The notes beneath the pieces are model-generated. The model worked only from the letters and a program-made list of their open reading frames with translations, had not been told where the DNA came from and searched no databases. Shown one piece after another: positions 7,937 through 17,002 of a stretch of 64,000 bases of DNA (the stretch's first letter is position 1; each line of letters opens with the position of its first letter). Source of the DNA: Thiofilum sp. (GTDB taxonomy: Bacteria; Pseudomonadota; Gammaproteobacteria; Thiotrichales; Thiotrichaceae); the NCBI RefSeq assembly GCF_016711335.1, contig NZ_JADJTF010000001.1, positions 3,534,001 through 3,598,000 of the forward strand, written 5' to 3'. The position numbers and the translations under genes are program-made.

Positions 7937-9253
7937 ATGAAACTGAATCGTCTTATAACGTCCCTGCTAGGCGGTCTATTACTATCCGCTACTGTGTCCA
8001 CTCACGCTGCGACCGAACTCGTTGTTGCCACCGTAAATAACGGTCATATGATTGAGATGCAAAAGCTCAGTCCTAAATTTGAAGCAGCTAATCCTGATAT
8101 TAAACTCAAATGGGTCACCTTAGAGGAAGGTGTGTTACGCCAACGCGTTACTACCGATATAGCTACTAAAGGCGGTCAGTTCGATATTATGACCATCGGT
8201 ATGTATGAAGCACCGATTTGGGGTAAGAAAGGCTGGCTACAAGAATTAAAATTTGATGATAGCTACAAAGTCGATGACTTATTGCCCGCTATCCGTGACG
8301 GTCTTTCAGTAGACGGCAAACTCTATGCAGCACCCTTTTATGGCGAAAGCTCGATGCTGATGTATCGCGCTGATTTAGTCAAAGAAGCCGGAATGGAAAT
8401 GCCCAGCAATCCCACTTGGGAGCACGTTGCTCAGGTCGCAGCTAAAATCCATAATGCTGATAAAGGGGTCTATGGCATTTGTCTCCGTGGCAAACCGGGC
8501 TGGGGTGACAATATGGCTTTCCTGAGTACATTGGTGAATACCTATGGAGGGCAGTGGTTTAATATGGAATGGCAACCACAGCTTGAAACTCAGCCTTGGA
8601 AAGATGCTATTACCTTCTATGTGGATCTACTCAACAAATACGGCCCTCCCGGCTCCTCTGCCAATAGCTTCAATGAAATCCTAGCCCTGTATAATGAAGG
8701 CAAATGCGGTATGTGGGTGGATGCTACTATTGCAGCTTCTTTCATCTCTGACCCGAAACAAAGCAAAGTGTCTGATAAAGTAGCCTTTGCTCAAGCCCCT
8801 ACTGCTAAAACCCCCAAAGGAGCAAACTGGCTCTGGGCATGGTCATTAGCCATTCCAGCGTCCTCTACTAAAGCAGATGCCGCACAAAAATTTGTGCAAT
8901 GGGCCACCTCTCAGGATTACATCAACTTAGTCGGTAAAGAAGTGGGCTGGGGTAATGTGCCGACTGGAACTCGCCAATCCACTTATGACAATGCTGATTT
9001 CAAAGCGGCTGCCAAATTTGCGGATGCTGAACTGGCGGCGATTAAAAGTGCTAACCCCCATGATAGTACTCTAGAAAAATCACCTTATGTTGGGGTGCAA
9101 TTTGCCGCGATTCCTGAATTCCAAGCCATTGGTATTGCCGTAGGTCAACAAATGAGTTCCGCACTGGCTGGCAAAGTGAGTGTCGATGAAGCTCTGAAAA
9201 ATGGTCAAAACTCTGCTGATCGTGAAATGCGCAAAGCAGGCTATTACAAGTAA
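7937..9253 (+). CDS. smoE: Polyol ABC transporter, periplasmic binding protein (SmoE/MtlE-like)
   Basis: Extracellular sugar-binding protein of family 1 (MalE-like), 438 residues, with a Sec signal peptide ending near residue 24 (STHA). Residues such as PFYGESSMLMYR and the W-rich C-terminal half fit the sorbitol/mannitol-binding group. It is the first gene of an operon with two permeases, an ATPase and two polyol dehydrogenases, which supports sorbitol or mannitol as the ligand. The gene symbol follows the Rhodobacter smo operon and is assigned by context. A strong hairpin follows the gene. Confidence 0.88.
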   Translation: MKLNRLITSLLGGLLLSATVSTHAATELVVATVNNGHMIEMQKLSPKFEAANPDIKLKWVTLEEGVLRQRVTTDIATKGGQFDIMTIGMYEAPIWGKKGWLQELKFDDSYKVDDLLPAIRDGLSVDGKLYAAPFYGESSMLMYRADLVKEAGMEMPSNPTWEHVAQVAAKIHNADKGVYGICLRGKPGWGDNMAFLSTLVNTYGGQWFNMEWQPQLETQPWKDAITFYVDLLNKYGPPGSSANSFNEILALYNEGKCGMWVDATIAASFISDPKQSKVSDKVAFAQAPTAKTPKGANWLWAWSLAIPASSTKADAAQKFVQWATSQDYINLVGKEVGWGNVPTGTRQSTYDNADFKAAAKFADAELAAIKSANPHDSTLEKSPYVGVQFAAIPEFQAIGIAVGQQMSSALAGKVSVDEALKNGQNSADREMRKAGYYK

Positions 9254-9290
9254 CTACTCTCCTCCCGCTAGGTAGCGGTTCCTAGCAGCC

Positions 9291-9318
9291 TACCCTTATC
9301 TCGACTGAGATAAGGGTA
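9291..9318 (+). promoter_or_regulatory. Intercistronic stem-loop after binding-protein gene
   Basis: A perfect 12-base inverted repeat (TACCCTTATCTC / GAGATAAGGGTA) with a GACT loop lies 38 bases after the binding-protein stop and ahead of the permease gene. No T-run follows, so it is better explained as a 3'-end stabiliser or partial terminator that keeps binding-protein mRNA in excess over permease mRNA, as in malE-malF. Confidence 0.65.
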
Positions 9319-9365
9319 ATCTTAGATGCTCATCAATCCACACCGCCTAGGAGTTGTAACCCATT

Positions 9366-10244
9366 ATGTCTCAAGCTAATCCACCTAATAAACGCTGGTT
9401 ACCCCGTCTATTACTCGCGCCGGCTGTGAGTACTTTACTGCTTTGGATGCTAGTCCCGTTAATCATGACTATTTACTTCTCAGTCATTCGTTACAATCTG
9501 ATGCAGCCTGAAGCAACAGGCTTTGTAGGTTGGATGAATTATGAGTTTTTCCTCACCGATCCGGCTTTCAGTGACGCTATTATGAATACACTGCTACTGC
9601 TGGGTAGTGTGGTGCTGATTACCGTAGTACTCGGTTTAGCCATTGCCTTATTAATCAATGATCCCTTCCCCGGACGTGGAATGGTGCGCCTATTATTAAT
9701 TTCCCCATTCTTCGTCATGCCCACCGTTAATGCATTGCTCTGGAAGCATATGATGATGAATCCGGTATATGGCATGTTAGCCCAAATCTGGCAATTTTTT
9801 GGTTTAACCCCCATTGATTGGCTCACTGATTATCCACTGTTGTCCGTCATTATTATGATTAGTTGGCAATGGTTGCCTTTTGCTTGTCTGATTTTTATTA
9901 CTGCTTTGCAATCGATGGATCGAGAACAGCTAGAAGCCTCGCGTATGGATGGGGCGAACTATTTACAACAACTACGCTTTCTATATTTACCTCATTTAGG
10001 GCGCTCGATTTCAGTGGTGATTATGATTGAAGTGATTTTTTTGCTCAGTGTATTTGCTGAGATTTACACCACTACCGCCGGAGGCCCCGGTACTGAAAGT
10101 ACTAATTTAGCCTTCCTGATCTTTACCCAAGCACTGCTGAATTTTGATGTAGGCGTGGCTTCGGCGGGTGCACTACTCGCGGTGGTACTCGCTAATATCG
10201 TAGCGTTTTTCCTGATTCGTATGATCGGCAAAAATCTGGACTAA
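9366..10244 (+). CDS. smoF: Polyol ABC transporter permease 1 (SmoF/MtlF-like)
   Basis: Inner-membrane permease of 292 residues with about six membrane helices. The cytoplasmic EAA loop, which docks on the ATPase, is visible as EASRMDGANYLQQLRFLYLP near residue 190. It belongs to the MalF-type family and follows the binding-protein gene by about 110 bases that contain a hairpin. The second permease starts 12 bases downstream, so the two form a heterodimeric channel. Confidence 0.9.
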   Translation: MSQANPPNKRWLPRLLLAPAVSTLLLWMLVPLIMTIYFSVIRYNLMQPEATGFVGWMNYEFFLTDPAFSDAIMNTLLLLGSVVLITVVLGLAIALLINDPFPGRGMVRLLLISPFFVMPTVNALLWKHMMMNPVYGMLAQIWQFFGLTPIDWLTDYPLLSVIIMISWQWLPFACLIFITALQSMDREQLEASRMDGANYLQQLRFLYLPHLGRSISVVIMIEVIFLLSVFAEIYTTTAGGPGTESTNLAFLIFTQALLNFDVGVASAGALLAVVLANIVAFFLIRMIGKNLD

Positions 10245-10256
10245 GGGGAATACCTC

Positions 10257-11087
10257 ATGCAACACCCTAACTCACAGCGTATGACATTGATTATACGTAC
10301 TATTGCCGCTTGGCTAATTGCTTTAATCTTATTTTTCCCTTTACTGTTTTTGGCAGTCACCGCCTTTAAAACCGAAGCTCAAGCGATTGCGGTTCCGTCC
10401 TTATGGATTTTTACCCCTACCTTGGAAAACTTTGCCGAAGTCCAAGCACGGAGCAATTATCTCGATTATGCCCTTAACTCGATTATTACCAGCGTGGTGT
10501 CCACTGTATTGGGTTTATTAATAGCTGCACCCGCTGCTTATAGCATGGCTTTCGCGCCCTCTAAATGGACTAAAGATTTATTAATGTGGATGCTCTCCAC
10601 TAAAATGATGCCTGCCGTAGGTGCATTAGTGCCTATTTATGTGCTGTATCAAAGTGCTGGAATGCTAGATACTCGGATAGGCTTAATTATTGTCTTCACT
10701 ATGAGCAATCTGCCCATTATGGTGTGGATGCTGTACTCGCACTTCAAAGATATTCCACGCGAAATTTTAGAAGCCTCACGTATGGATGGTGCATCCCTAT
10801 GGGAAGAGTTTCGTCATGTCCTATTACCGCTCGGTATGGGTGGGCTAGCCTCCACGGGCTTACTGTGTTTGGTCTTGGCGTGGAATGAAGCTTTCTGGGC
10901 ACTCAATTTAAGCTCCGCCAAATCCGGCACACTCGCCACCTTAGTCGCCTCCTATTCCAGTCCTGAAGGCTTATTCTGGGCCAAATTATCCGCCGCCTCA
11001 CTCTTGGCAATTGCGCCGATTATTGTGTTTGGTTGGTTTAGTCAAAAACAATTGGTGCAAGGTTTAACCTTTGGCGCTGTGAAGTAA
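10257..11087 (+). CDS. smoG: Polyol ABC transporter permease 2 (SmoG/MtlG-like)
   Basis: MalG-type permease of 276 residues with six membrane helices. The EAA loop is EASRMDGASLWEEFRHVLLP near residue 175, and the extreme C-terminus (QKQLVQGLTFGAVK) is typical of MalG-like proteins. It lies 12 bases after the first permease gene and 21 bases before the ATPase gene in the same operon. Confidence 0.9.
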   Translation: MQHPNSQRMTLIIRTIAAWLIALILFFPLLFLAVTAFKTEAQAIAVPSLWIFTPTLENFAEVQARSNYLDYALNSIITSVVSTVLGLLIAAPAAYSMAFAPSKWTKDLLMWMLSTKMMPAVGALVPIYVLYQSAGMLDTRIGLIIVFTMSNLPIMVWMLYSHFKDIPREILEASRMDGASLWEEFRHVLLPLGMGGLASTGLLCLVLAWNEAFWALNLSSAKSGTLATLVASYSSPEGLFWAKLSAASLLAIAPIIVFGWFSQKQLVQGLTFGAVK

Positions 11088-11108
11088 GAATTAAGAGGAA
11101 TTAATACC

Positions 11109-12134
11109 ATGTCCTTTTTAGTATTAAATAAAGTTGAAAAATACTACGGCAACCTACGCGCTATTAAAGGGGTCAATCTTGCCATTGAGAAGGGTGAGTT
11201 CATTGTGTTCGTAGGACCTTCTGGTTGCGGCAAATCTACCTTACTACGCATGATTGCCGGATTAGAAACCATTGACGGCGGTAGTCTGCATTTAGATGGC
11301 AAAGATATTACCCACGAACCCTCGTCTAAGCGTGATCTTGCGATGGTGTTTCAGTCCTATGCCCTCTATCCGCATATGACTGTAGAAGAAAATATGTCCT
11401 TTGCCTTACGCCTAGCTAAAGTTGCTCCGACTGTCATTCAACAAAAAGTGGCTCAAGCGGCACAAAAACTTAATCTCACTCCCTATTTAAAGCGTACCCC
11501 CAAAGAACTCTCTGGCGGTCAAAGGCAACGGGTAGCCATTGGACGGGCCATTGTGCGTCAGCCCAAAGTATTCTTATTCGATGAGCCACTCTCCAATTTA
11601 GATGCCGCATTACGCGGTCAAACACGGGTAGAAATTGCCCGCCTGCATCGGGAACTAGGTGCAACCACTATTTATGTCACTCACGATCAGGTCGAGGCTA
11701 TGACGCTCGCAGATCGGGTGGTGGTATTACGCGATGGCATTATTGAACAAGTGGGCACACCCTTGGAACTCTACGACCAGCCCGCGAATCGCTTTGTGGC
11801 ACAATTTATTGGTATGCCACAAATGAATGTATTGCCTGCCTCCGTACTGCCCTCCCTAGCTCAAGGCGCTTATGAATTAGGTATTCGTCCTGAGCATCTG
11901 GTGATTAGCTCAATGGGTAGTCTACAAGGGCGGATTGAGTTAATTGAAGCTTTGGGTAATGAAACCTTACTGCATGTGCTCTTGCCTAGTGACCATACCC
12001 TTATTGTGCGCCAATACGAGCGTACTCATCACACAGTCGGCGATCAGGTAGCACTGCAATTTAATCCCCAACATATTCATCGCTTTGATCAACAAGGACA
12101 AACTTTAGCGCTTTTAACAGGAGTGGCAGCATGA
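11109..12134 (+). CDS. smoK: Polyol ABC transporter ATPase (SmoK/MtlK-type, MalK family)
   Basis: Nucleotide-binding subunit of 341 residues. Walker A (GPSGCGKST), the signature LSGGQRQR, Walker B (VFLFDEP) and the H-loop (VTHD) are intact. A C-terminal OB-fold domain typical of MalK/UgpC proteins follows from about residue 235. The stop overlaps the start of the polyol dehydrogenase gene by ATGA. It energises the two preceding permeases. Confidence 0.93.
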   Translation: MSFLVLNKVEKYYGNLRAIKGVNLAIEKGEFIVFVGPSGCGKSTLLRMIAGLETIDGGSLHLDGKDITHEPSSKRDLAMVFQSYALYPHMTVEENMSFALRLAKVAPTVIQQKVAQAAQKLNLTPYLKRTPKELSGGQRQRVAIGRAIVRQPKVFLFDEPLSNLDAALRGQTRVEIARLHRELGATTIYVTHDQVEAMTLADRVVVLRDGIIEQVGTPLELYDQPANRFVAQFIGMPQMNVLPASVLPSLAQGAYELGIRPEHLVISSMGSLQGRIELIEALGNETLLHVLLPSDHTLIVRQYERTHHTVGDQVALQFNPQHIHRFDQQGQTLALLTGVAA

Positions 12135-13525
12135 GCACTCACCTACGTTTGACTCAATTACATTTAGGCTTAGGCTCTTTCCATCGTGCTCATCAAGCGG
12201 TCTATCTACAAGCCTTACATGCTCAAGGTGATAAAAGCTGGCGTATTGTGGGCGGTAATCTGCGCCCTGATATGTTAGATACCATTGCGGCCTTACAAGC
12301 ACAAAACGGTACTTATACCCTTGAAACCGTGAATACTGCCGGCGAACGTTTTTATCAAACTATTAGTGCTATTGAGAACGTGATTAGTTGGGATGCAGAG
12401 CTAAGCGGTTTAACTCAAGTGGCTGCTGATCCTAATACCCGTATTATCTCGTTTACCGTAACGGAGGCAGGTTACTATCTTGATGCGCATCATCAATTAG
12501 ATGAGCACTTTGCAGATTTACGTGCTGACTTAGCAGGTGCACACTCAACCATCTATGGTGCTCTGACTAAACTGTTAACTGCTCGTATGCAGGCTAATGC
12601 AGGCGCGGTCACCTTGCTCAATTGCGATAATTTGCGCAGTAATGGTGAGCGCTTTTATGGAGGCCTAAAGCAATTCTTAGTTAAACGCGGTGATACTGCA
12701 CTTCTTGCTTGGGTAGAGGCTAATACTACCGCACCTAATGCAATGGTAGATCGTATTACCCCGCGCCCTACTGCTGATATACGTGAGCGAGTTAAAGCTG
12801 CAACAGGGCGTGATGATGCCGCTGCACTCATGGCTGAAACCTTTATTCAATGGGTGATTGAAGATCATTTTGCTCATGGTCGACCTGCTTGGGAACAGGT
12901 AGGGGTGGAAATGGTGCAGGATGTCATGCCCTATGAAGAAGCTAAAATCCGCCTACTGAATGCACCGCATAGCTGCATTGCGTGGGCGGGGACTTTACGC
13001 GGCTATGGCTATATTCATCAAGGCACTCAAGACCCTGATATTCGCCAAATGGCTTATGATTATGTCACACAAGACGTGATTCCCTGCCTTGATCATCCCG
13101 ATCATCCTAGCCCGATTAATTTGGCACACTACCGCGATGTGGTACTGGATCGTTTTAGCAATCCTAATATTTTAGATACCAATCAGCGGGTGGCGATGGA
13201 TGGTTTTTCTAAAATTCCGGGCTTTATTCAACCGACTTTACGTGAAGCACTCGCAGCCGGACGTAGTATTGAAGCCGTTGCCATGCTACCCGCCCTCTTC
13301 CTCGTATTTTTACAACGCCAGCAACGTGGTGAAGTACCGTTTAATTATGAAGATCAAGCGATGAACCCCGCCACCGCTCAAGCCATTTGCCAAGCCGATG
13401 ATCCCGTTGCAGCTTTTGCCGCTGAACGCGTGTTATTTGGTCCTTTAGCGGGTGATGAACGCTTAATAGCCGCATTAAGACATGCAGTGGCACGCGTCCA
13501 TCAATTTATGGGAGCAACAGCATGA
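12131..13525 (+). CDS. mtlK: Mannitol/polyol 2-dehydrogenase, long-chain family
   Basis: NAD-dependent polyol dehydrogenase of 464 residues that oxidises mannitol to fructose or D-arabinitol to xylulose. The polyol-specific long-chain dehydrogenase motif K-x5-N-x2-H is seen as KIRLLNAPH near residue 275. The N-terminal GLGSFHRAHQAVYLQ stretch is the nucleotide-binding start of the family. It overlaps the ATPase stop and the next dehydrogenase start by 4 bases each, so it is translated as part of the transporter operon. Confidence 0.92.
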   Translation: MSTHLRLTQLHLGLGSFHRAHQAVYLQALHAQGDKSWRIVGGNLRPDMLDTIAALQAQNGTYTLETVNTAGERFYQTISAIENVISWDAELSGLTQVAADPNTRIISFTVTEAGYYLDAHHQLDEHFADLRADLAGAHSTIYGALTKLLTARMQANAGAVTLLNCDNLRSNGERFYGGLKQFLVKRGDTALLAWVEANTTAPNAMVDRITPRPTADIRERVKAATGRDDAAALMAETFIQWVIEDHFAHGRPAWEQVGVEMVQDVMPYEEAKIRLLNAPHSCIAWAGTLRGYGYIHQGTQDPDIRQMAYDYVTQDVIPCLDHPDHPSPINLAHYRDVVLDRFSNPNILDTNQRVAMDGFSKIPGFIQPTLREALAAGRSIEAVAMLPALFLVFLQRQQRGEVPFNYEDQAMNPATAQAICQADDPVAAFAAERVLFGPLAGDERLIAALRHAVARVHQFMGATA

Positions 13526-14310
13526 GCTCAGCACGTTTAGTAGGTAAACATGCCCTAATCACGGGTGCGAATGGGGGTATTGGGTTAGCGATTACGCAAG
13601 CTTATTTAAAGGAGGGTGCTTATTGCAGCACGGTAGATTTACCTAAACAAGCGAGTGCTGAATTAAGTACTTTGTTAGAGCAATACCCAACGCAATTAAG
13701 TTATCACGCATTAGATATTACTAATGCGGAAGCAGTTAGAGCTTTTGTTACTCAGACTAATGCTGCACGCGGTATGATAGATATACTCGTCAATAATGCC
13801 GCTATTTTTGATATGGCTCCCCTATTAGAATCCCATGAAGCCATGTATGACAAACTGTTTACCGTCAATGTGAAGGGTATGTTTTTTACCATGCAAGCGG
13901 TTTTGCAAGGCTTAGTGGATGCGGGTAAAACTGGCAGTATTATTAATCTAGCCTCTCAAGCGGGACGCCGTGGCGAGGCATTAGTTTCACATTACTGTGC
14001 CACTAAAGCGGCTGTCATTAGCTATACCCAATCCGCCGCTTTAGCGATGGCTCCACATGGGATTCGAGTGAATGCGATTTCTCCAGGGGTTATTGATACT
14101 CCGATGTGGGAGCATGTGGATGGTTTATTTGCTAAGTATGAGGGTCTTGCTAAAGGGGAAAAGAAAATAGCGGTAGGTAAAGCAGTCCCCTTAGGACGTA
14201 TGGGAATGCCAGAAGACATAGCCGGAGCAGCAGTATTTTTAGCGAGTAACGAAGCGGCGTATATTACGGCTCAGACACTGAATGTTGATGGTGGTAATGT
14301 GATGTCCTAG
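13522..14310 (+). CDS. smoS: SDR polyol dehydrogenase (sorbitol dehydrogenase SmoS-like)
   Basis: Classical short-chain dehydrogenase of 262 residues. The cofactor motif TGANGGIG is at residues 14-21, the NNAA motif at 91-94, and the catalytic Ser145, Tyr158 and Lys162 are all present. The C-terminus (TAQTLNVDGGNVMS) matches sorbitol/L-iditol 2-dehydrogenases that make fructose. It is coupled by ATGA overlap to the mannitol-type dehydrogenase. Substrate is inferred from the operon rather than from a diagnostic residue. Confidence 0.88.
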   Translation: MSSARLVGKHALITGANGGIGLAITQAYLKEGAYCSTVDLPKQASAELSTLLEQYPTQLSYHALDITNAEAVRAFVTQTNAARGMIDILVNNAAIFDMAPLLESHEAMYDKLFTVNVKGMFFTMQAVLQGLVDAGKTGSIINLASQAGRRGEALVSHYCATKAAVISYTQSAALAMAPHGIRVNAISPGVIDTPMWEHVDGLFAKYEGLAKGEKKIAVGKAVPLGRMGMPEDIAGAAVFLASNEAAYITAQTLNVDGGNVMS

Positions 14311-14320
14311 GAGTAAGGGT

Positions 14321-15268
14321 ATGAGGCGTTTAACGCGACAGCACATCAATTCTCGTAGTCCTGAATGGGAGCGCGATTTTCAGCGCGTTCCCGATTTAGG
14401 CTATGAACCAGAAGGTTCTTTTGGTTATGTACGCTGCTTAGAGCATGGTGCGCCTAACCCCTTAATTCGCTGGCACTATCATGAAGAATATGAACTGCAC
14501 TTAATTGTAAACACCTCAGGTAAAGTGTTTGTAGGGGACTATATTGGACGCTTTGAACCCGGTCATTTAGTGCTCACTGGACCACGCTTACCGCACAATT
14601 GGATTTCAACCGACTTACCCGCTGAGGGGGTGAAAACCCGTGATTTAGTCTTGCAGTTTTCTGATCAACCGTTGCGTCAAGCCAGCGCTCTATTACCTGA
14701 ATTGCGCCCTGCCTTGCCCTTATTTGAGCGGGCTAAACATGGCATAGAATTCACCGGTTTAAGTGAGCAAGCCTATGATTATATGACGCAGATTCGCCAA
14801 TGTTCAGGTCTACAACGCCTTAGCAAATTTATTGAACTATTAGATATACTGGCACACTACCCCGACTATCGCCTGCTCTCTAGTGTGCAATTACAAAGTT
14901 TTGATGATGATGCGTCTTTACGTCAAATCAGCGAGGCGGTGGATTATATTACCACTCATTATGCGCATCCATTTTCTTTAGCCGACATCGCTAAAAAGCT
15001 GGGAATGAGTGAAAGCCGTTTTTCGCGCTATTTTCATCGCGCCACCGGCAATACTTTTACTGATTTTGTCAACCGCTTACGCATTAATCGCGCCTGCCAA
15101 TTACTCATTGAAACGGATCAATACGTGAGCACCATTTGCTACAACGTGGGCTTTAATAATGTAGCGAATTTCAATCGACGCTTTTTAGAGCTAAAAGGTA
15201 TTAGCCCCAGAGATTATCGTCGCCAAGGAGCTGAACGCTATCGCCAACCCGCTAAAGAAATGATTTAA
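14321..15268 (+). CDS. AraC family regulator of the polyol operon (MtlR-like)
   Basis: This 315-residue protein has an N-terminal cupin (RWHYHEEYELHLIV, then FVGDYIGRFEPGHLVL) that probably binds the polyol, and a C-terminal double helix-turn-helix of AraC type (LADIAKKLGMSESRFSRYF and TICYNVGFNNVANFNRRF). The layout and N-terminal motifs closely resemble MtlR of Pseudomonas mannitol operons. It is the last gene of the operon, 10 bases after the SDR gene, so it may autoregulate as well as activate at the promoter near 7.9 kb. Confidence 0.88.
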   Translation: MRRLTRQHINSRSPEWERDFQRVPDLGYEPEGSFGYVRCLEHGAPNPLIRWHYHEEYELHLIVNTSGKVFVGDYIGRFEPGHLVLTGPRLPHNWISTDLPAEGVKTRDLVLQFSDQPLRQASALLPELRPALPLFERAKHGIEFTGLSEQAYDYMTQIRQCSGLQRLSKFIELLDILAHYPDYRLLSSVQLQSFDDDASLRQISEAVDYITTHYAHPFSLADIAKKLGMSESRFSRYFHRATGNTFTDFVNRLRINRACQLLIETDQYVSTICYNVGFNNVANFNRRFLELKGISPRDYRRQGAERYRQPAKEMI

Positions 15269-15287
15269 AAATAAGTGTCTGGGGGAA

Positions 15288-15403
15288 AGTAATCGTGTGT
15301 TTCTGGAGCAGTCTTGGCGGCAGGGATGCCGCCTTGAAGCGTACAGGGACGTATTCACAGCGACTGCGGAAGAAATGCACGGTTACTTTGGCTCAAGTAC
15401 TTA
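15288..15403 (+). repeat. 116-bp direct repeat, copy 1
   Basis: This is nearly identical to 15522-15637; I count five or so differences. Each copy contains an inverted repeat, GGCGGC / GCCGCC, around AGGGAT. Both copies are open in the same relative frame (beginning SNRVFLEQSW), and several of the differences are silent or conservative. Copy 1 reaches a stop about 27 bases after the repeat. The function is unknown; it may be the debris of a duplicated coding fragment or an intergenic repeat family. Confidence 0.8.
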
Positions 15404-15521
15404 TAAGGATTTCAGTGATTCTTGGTAGTTCCTCTAAAGACGTAAGCAAACATCCTGATAAATCTAGTGATTAGTGACGTGCTAAATCAGCATCGCTAGA
15501 ATGCTTAAGTATCTAGCTAAC

Positions 15522-15637
15522 AGTAATCGTGTGTTTCTGGAGCAGTCTTGGCGGCAGGGATGCCGCCTTGAAGCGTACAGGGACGTATTCACAACGACTG
15601 CGGAGGAAATACACGATTACTTTGGCTCAAGTACTTA
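15522..15637 (+). repeat. 116-bp direct repeat, copy 2
   Basis: Second copy, 234 bases downstream of copy 1 and 67 bases ahead of sbtA. It shares the GGCGGC / GCCGCC stem. Its placement close to the sbtA start could affect transcription or leader structure, but nothing in the sequence proves that. Confidence 0.8.
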
Positions 15638-15704
15638 CATCATAAGCGTCATTAGGTCGCTCACTTGTTTATCTTATGGTCTTTAGAGCAAAAGGAGCCT
15701 CCCT

Positions 15705-16664
15705 ATGGGTACGCTAGACCCCGTACTGCTATTTTTTATTATGGGTTTAGTAGCGGGTTTGTTGCGCTCAGAACTACGTTTGCCTGCTGCGGTGTATGAA
15801 CTCATCAGTATGCTGCTATTACTCACTATTGGGCTTAAAGGTGGGATTGAATTAGCCAAGCAGCCTGTCACTGATTTAATGGTACAAGCGCTCGCAGTCA
15901 CAGCAATGGGTGCAGCTTTGCCTTTGATTGCTTTTCCTATTCTGCTCTGGCTAGGACGTTTACCACGCGCTGATGCAGCTTCGATTGCGGCTCACTATGG
16001 TTCGGTTAGTGTGGCTACTTATGCGGTAGCAGTAGCTTACTTTGCCAGTCAAAATGTCAGTTTTGAGGAGTACATGCCCTTTTTGCTGACGATTTTGGAG
16101 ATTCCGGCGATTTTAGTCGGTATTTTGTTGGCACGCGGAATTTCTAAAGACTTGCAACTAGGTGTAGTGATGCACGAGGTATTCCTCGGTAAAGGGATTG
16201 TGCTACTCGTCGGTGGTCTACTCATTGGTTGGATTGCAGGCTCAGAAGGCATTGCACCACTCAAGCCTTTGTTCTTTGATTTATTCAAAGGTATTTTGGC
16301 GTTGTTTTTACTGGAAATGGGGCTGATCACTGCGGCTCAATTGGGCAGTTTGCGCAATCACGGACTGTTTTTGATCGTATTTGGACTGTGCATGCCCTTA
16401 TTTTCGTCGGTGATTGGAATTAGTCTAGGTTTATTATTGGGACTCTCATTGGGCGGTACTGCTATGCTGGGTATTTTAGCGGCTAGTGCGTCTTATATTG
16501 CCGTACCCGCTGCTATGCGTATTTCTGTACCACAAGCGAATCCTACTCTATCCCTAGCCGCCTCTTTAGGGGTCACCTTCCCCTTTAATGTGCTGGTAGG
16601 TATCCCGCTTTATCACTCGATGGCTGCCTATGCATTCACGCTGATGCAAGGAGGAAGTATATGA
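15705..16664 (+). CDS. sbtA: Sodium-dependent bicarbonate transporter SbtA
   Basis: Integral membrane protein of 319 residues with about ten hydrophobic segments in two inverted halves, fitting the SbtA (DUF897) family known from cyanobacteria as a high-affinity Na+/HCO3- symporter. Typical stretches are GLKGGIELA near residue 45 and HYGSVSVATYAVA near residue 96. AAAGGAG precedes the ATG. The last 4 bases overlap the gene for the PII-like partner. In a gammaproteobacterium this suggests an inorganic-carbon uptake step, possibly feeding CO2 fixation; no carboxysome gene is in the window. Confidence 0.88.
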   Translation: MGTLDPVLLFFIMGLVAGLLRSELRLPAAVYELISMLLLLTIGLKGGIELAKQPVTDLMVQALAVTAMGAALPLIAFPILLWLGRLPRADAASIAAHYGSVSVATYAVAVAYFASQNVSFEEYMPFLLTILEIPAILVGILLARGISKDLQLGVVMHEVFLGKGIVLLVGGLLIGWIAGSEGIAPLKPLFFDLFKGILALFLLEMGLITAAQLGSLRNHGLFLIVFGLCMPLFSSVIGISLGLLLGLSLGGTAMLGILAASASYIAVPAAMRISVPQANPTLSLAASLGVTFPFNVLVGIPLYHSMAAYAFTLMQGGSI

Positions 16665-16963
16665 ACCCTACTAACCGTAAGTTATTAACTATTATCACTG
16701 AATCTGCCTTAGAACGTCTGGTGTGTAATGATATTAAAACGCTCGGTGCACACGGTTTTACTATTACTGACGCTCGCGGAGAAGGTCATCGCGGACCACG
16801 CAGCGCAGCTTGGGATGAAAGTAGCAATATTCGCATTGAGGTAGTCTGTGACGAGGCGACGGCACAACGGATCGCTGAGCATATGCAAGCACGCTATTAC
16901 GAACACTATGGCATGATTTTATTCTTGTCTGATGTGACCGTATTGCGCCCTGCTAAGTTTTAA
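16661..16963 (+). CDS. sbtB: PII-like regulator of SbtA (SbtB)
   Basis: A 100-residue ferredoxin-fold protein of the PII superfamily, coupled to sbtA by ATGA overlap. The nucleotide-binding T-loop region contains GEGHRGPRS at about residues 43-51, and the fold ends in a beta strand, FLSDVTVLRPAKF. SbtB proteins bind adenine nucleotides, including cAMP and AMP, and gate SbtA at the membrane. The redox-sensitive C-terminal cysteine extension of some cyanobacterial SbtB proteins is absent, so control by disulphide is not expected here. Confidence 0.85.
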   Translation: MNPTNRKLLTIITESALERLVCNDIKTLGAHGFTITDARGEGHRGPRSAAWDESSNIRIEVVCDEATAQRIAEHMQARYYEHYGMILFLSDVTVLRPAKF

Positions 16964-17002
16964 TACCTTAATGGGTTAATACATTTGAAGTTCAAAAAAG
17001 GC

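Larger units (their letters stand above)
15269..15704. other. Intergenic region with duplicated sequence upstream of sbtA
   Basis: These 436 bases contain no convincing gene. They hold two copies of a 116-base direct repeat (15288-15403 and 15522-15637) separated by 118 unrelated bases, and the sbtA ribosome site AAAGGAG just ahead of 15705. An open frame of 61 codons starting at 15501 runs through copy 2 but has no ribosome site or family resemblance. Confidence 0.6.

Noticed and set aside
15501..15686. 61-codon gene upstream of sbtA
   Set aside because: It has no ribosome site and no family resemblance, and most of it lies within the second copy of the 116-bp repeat.
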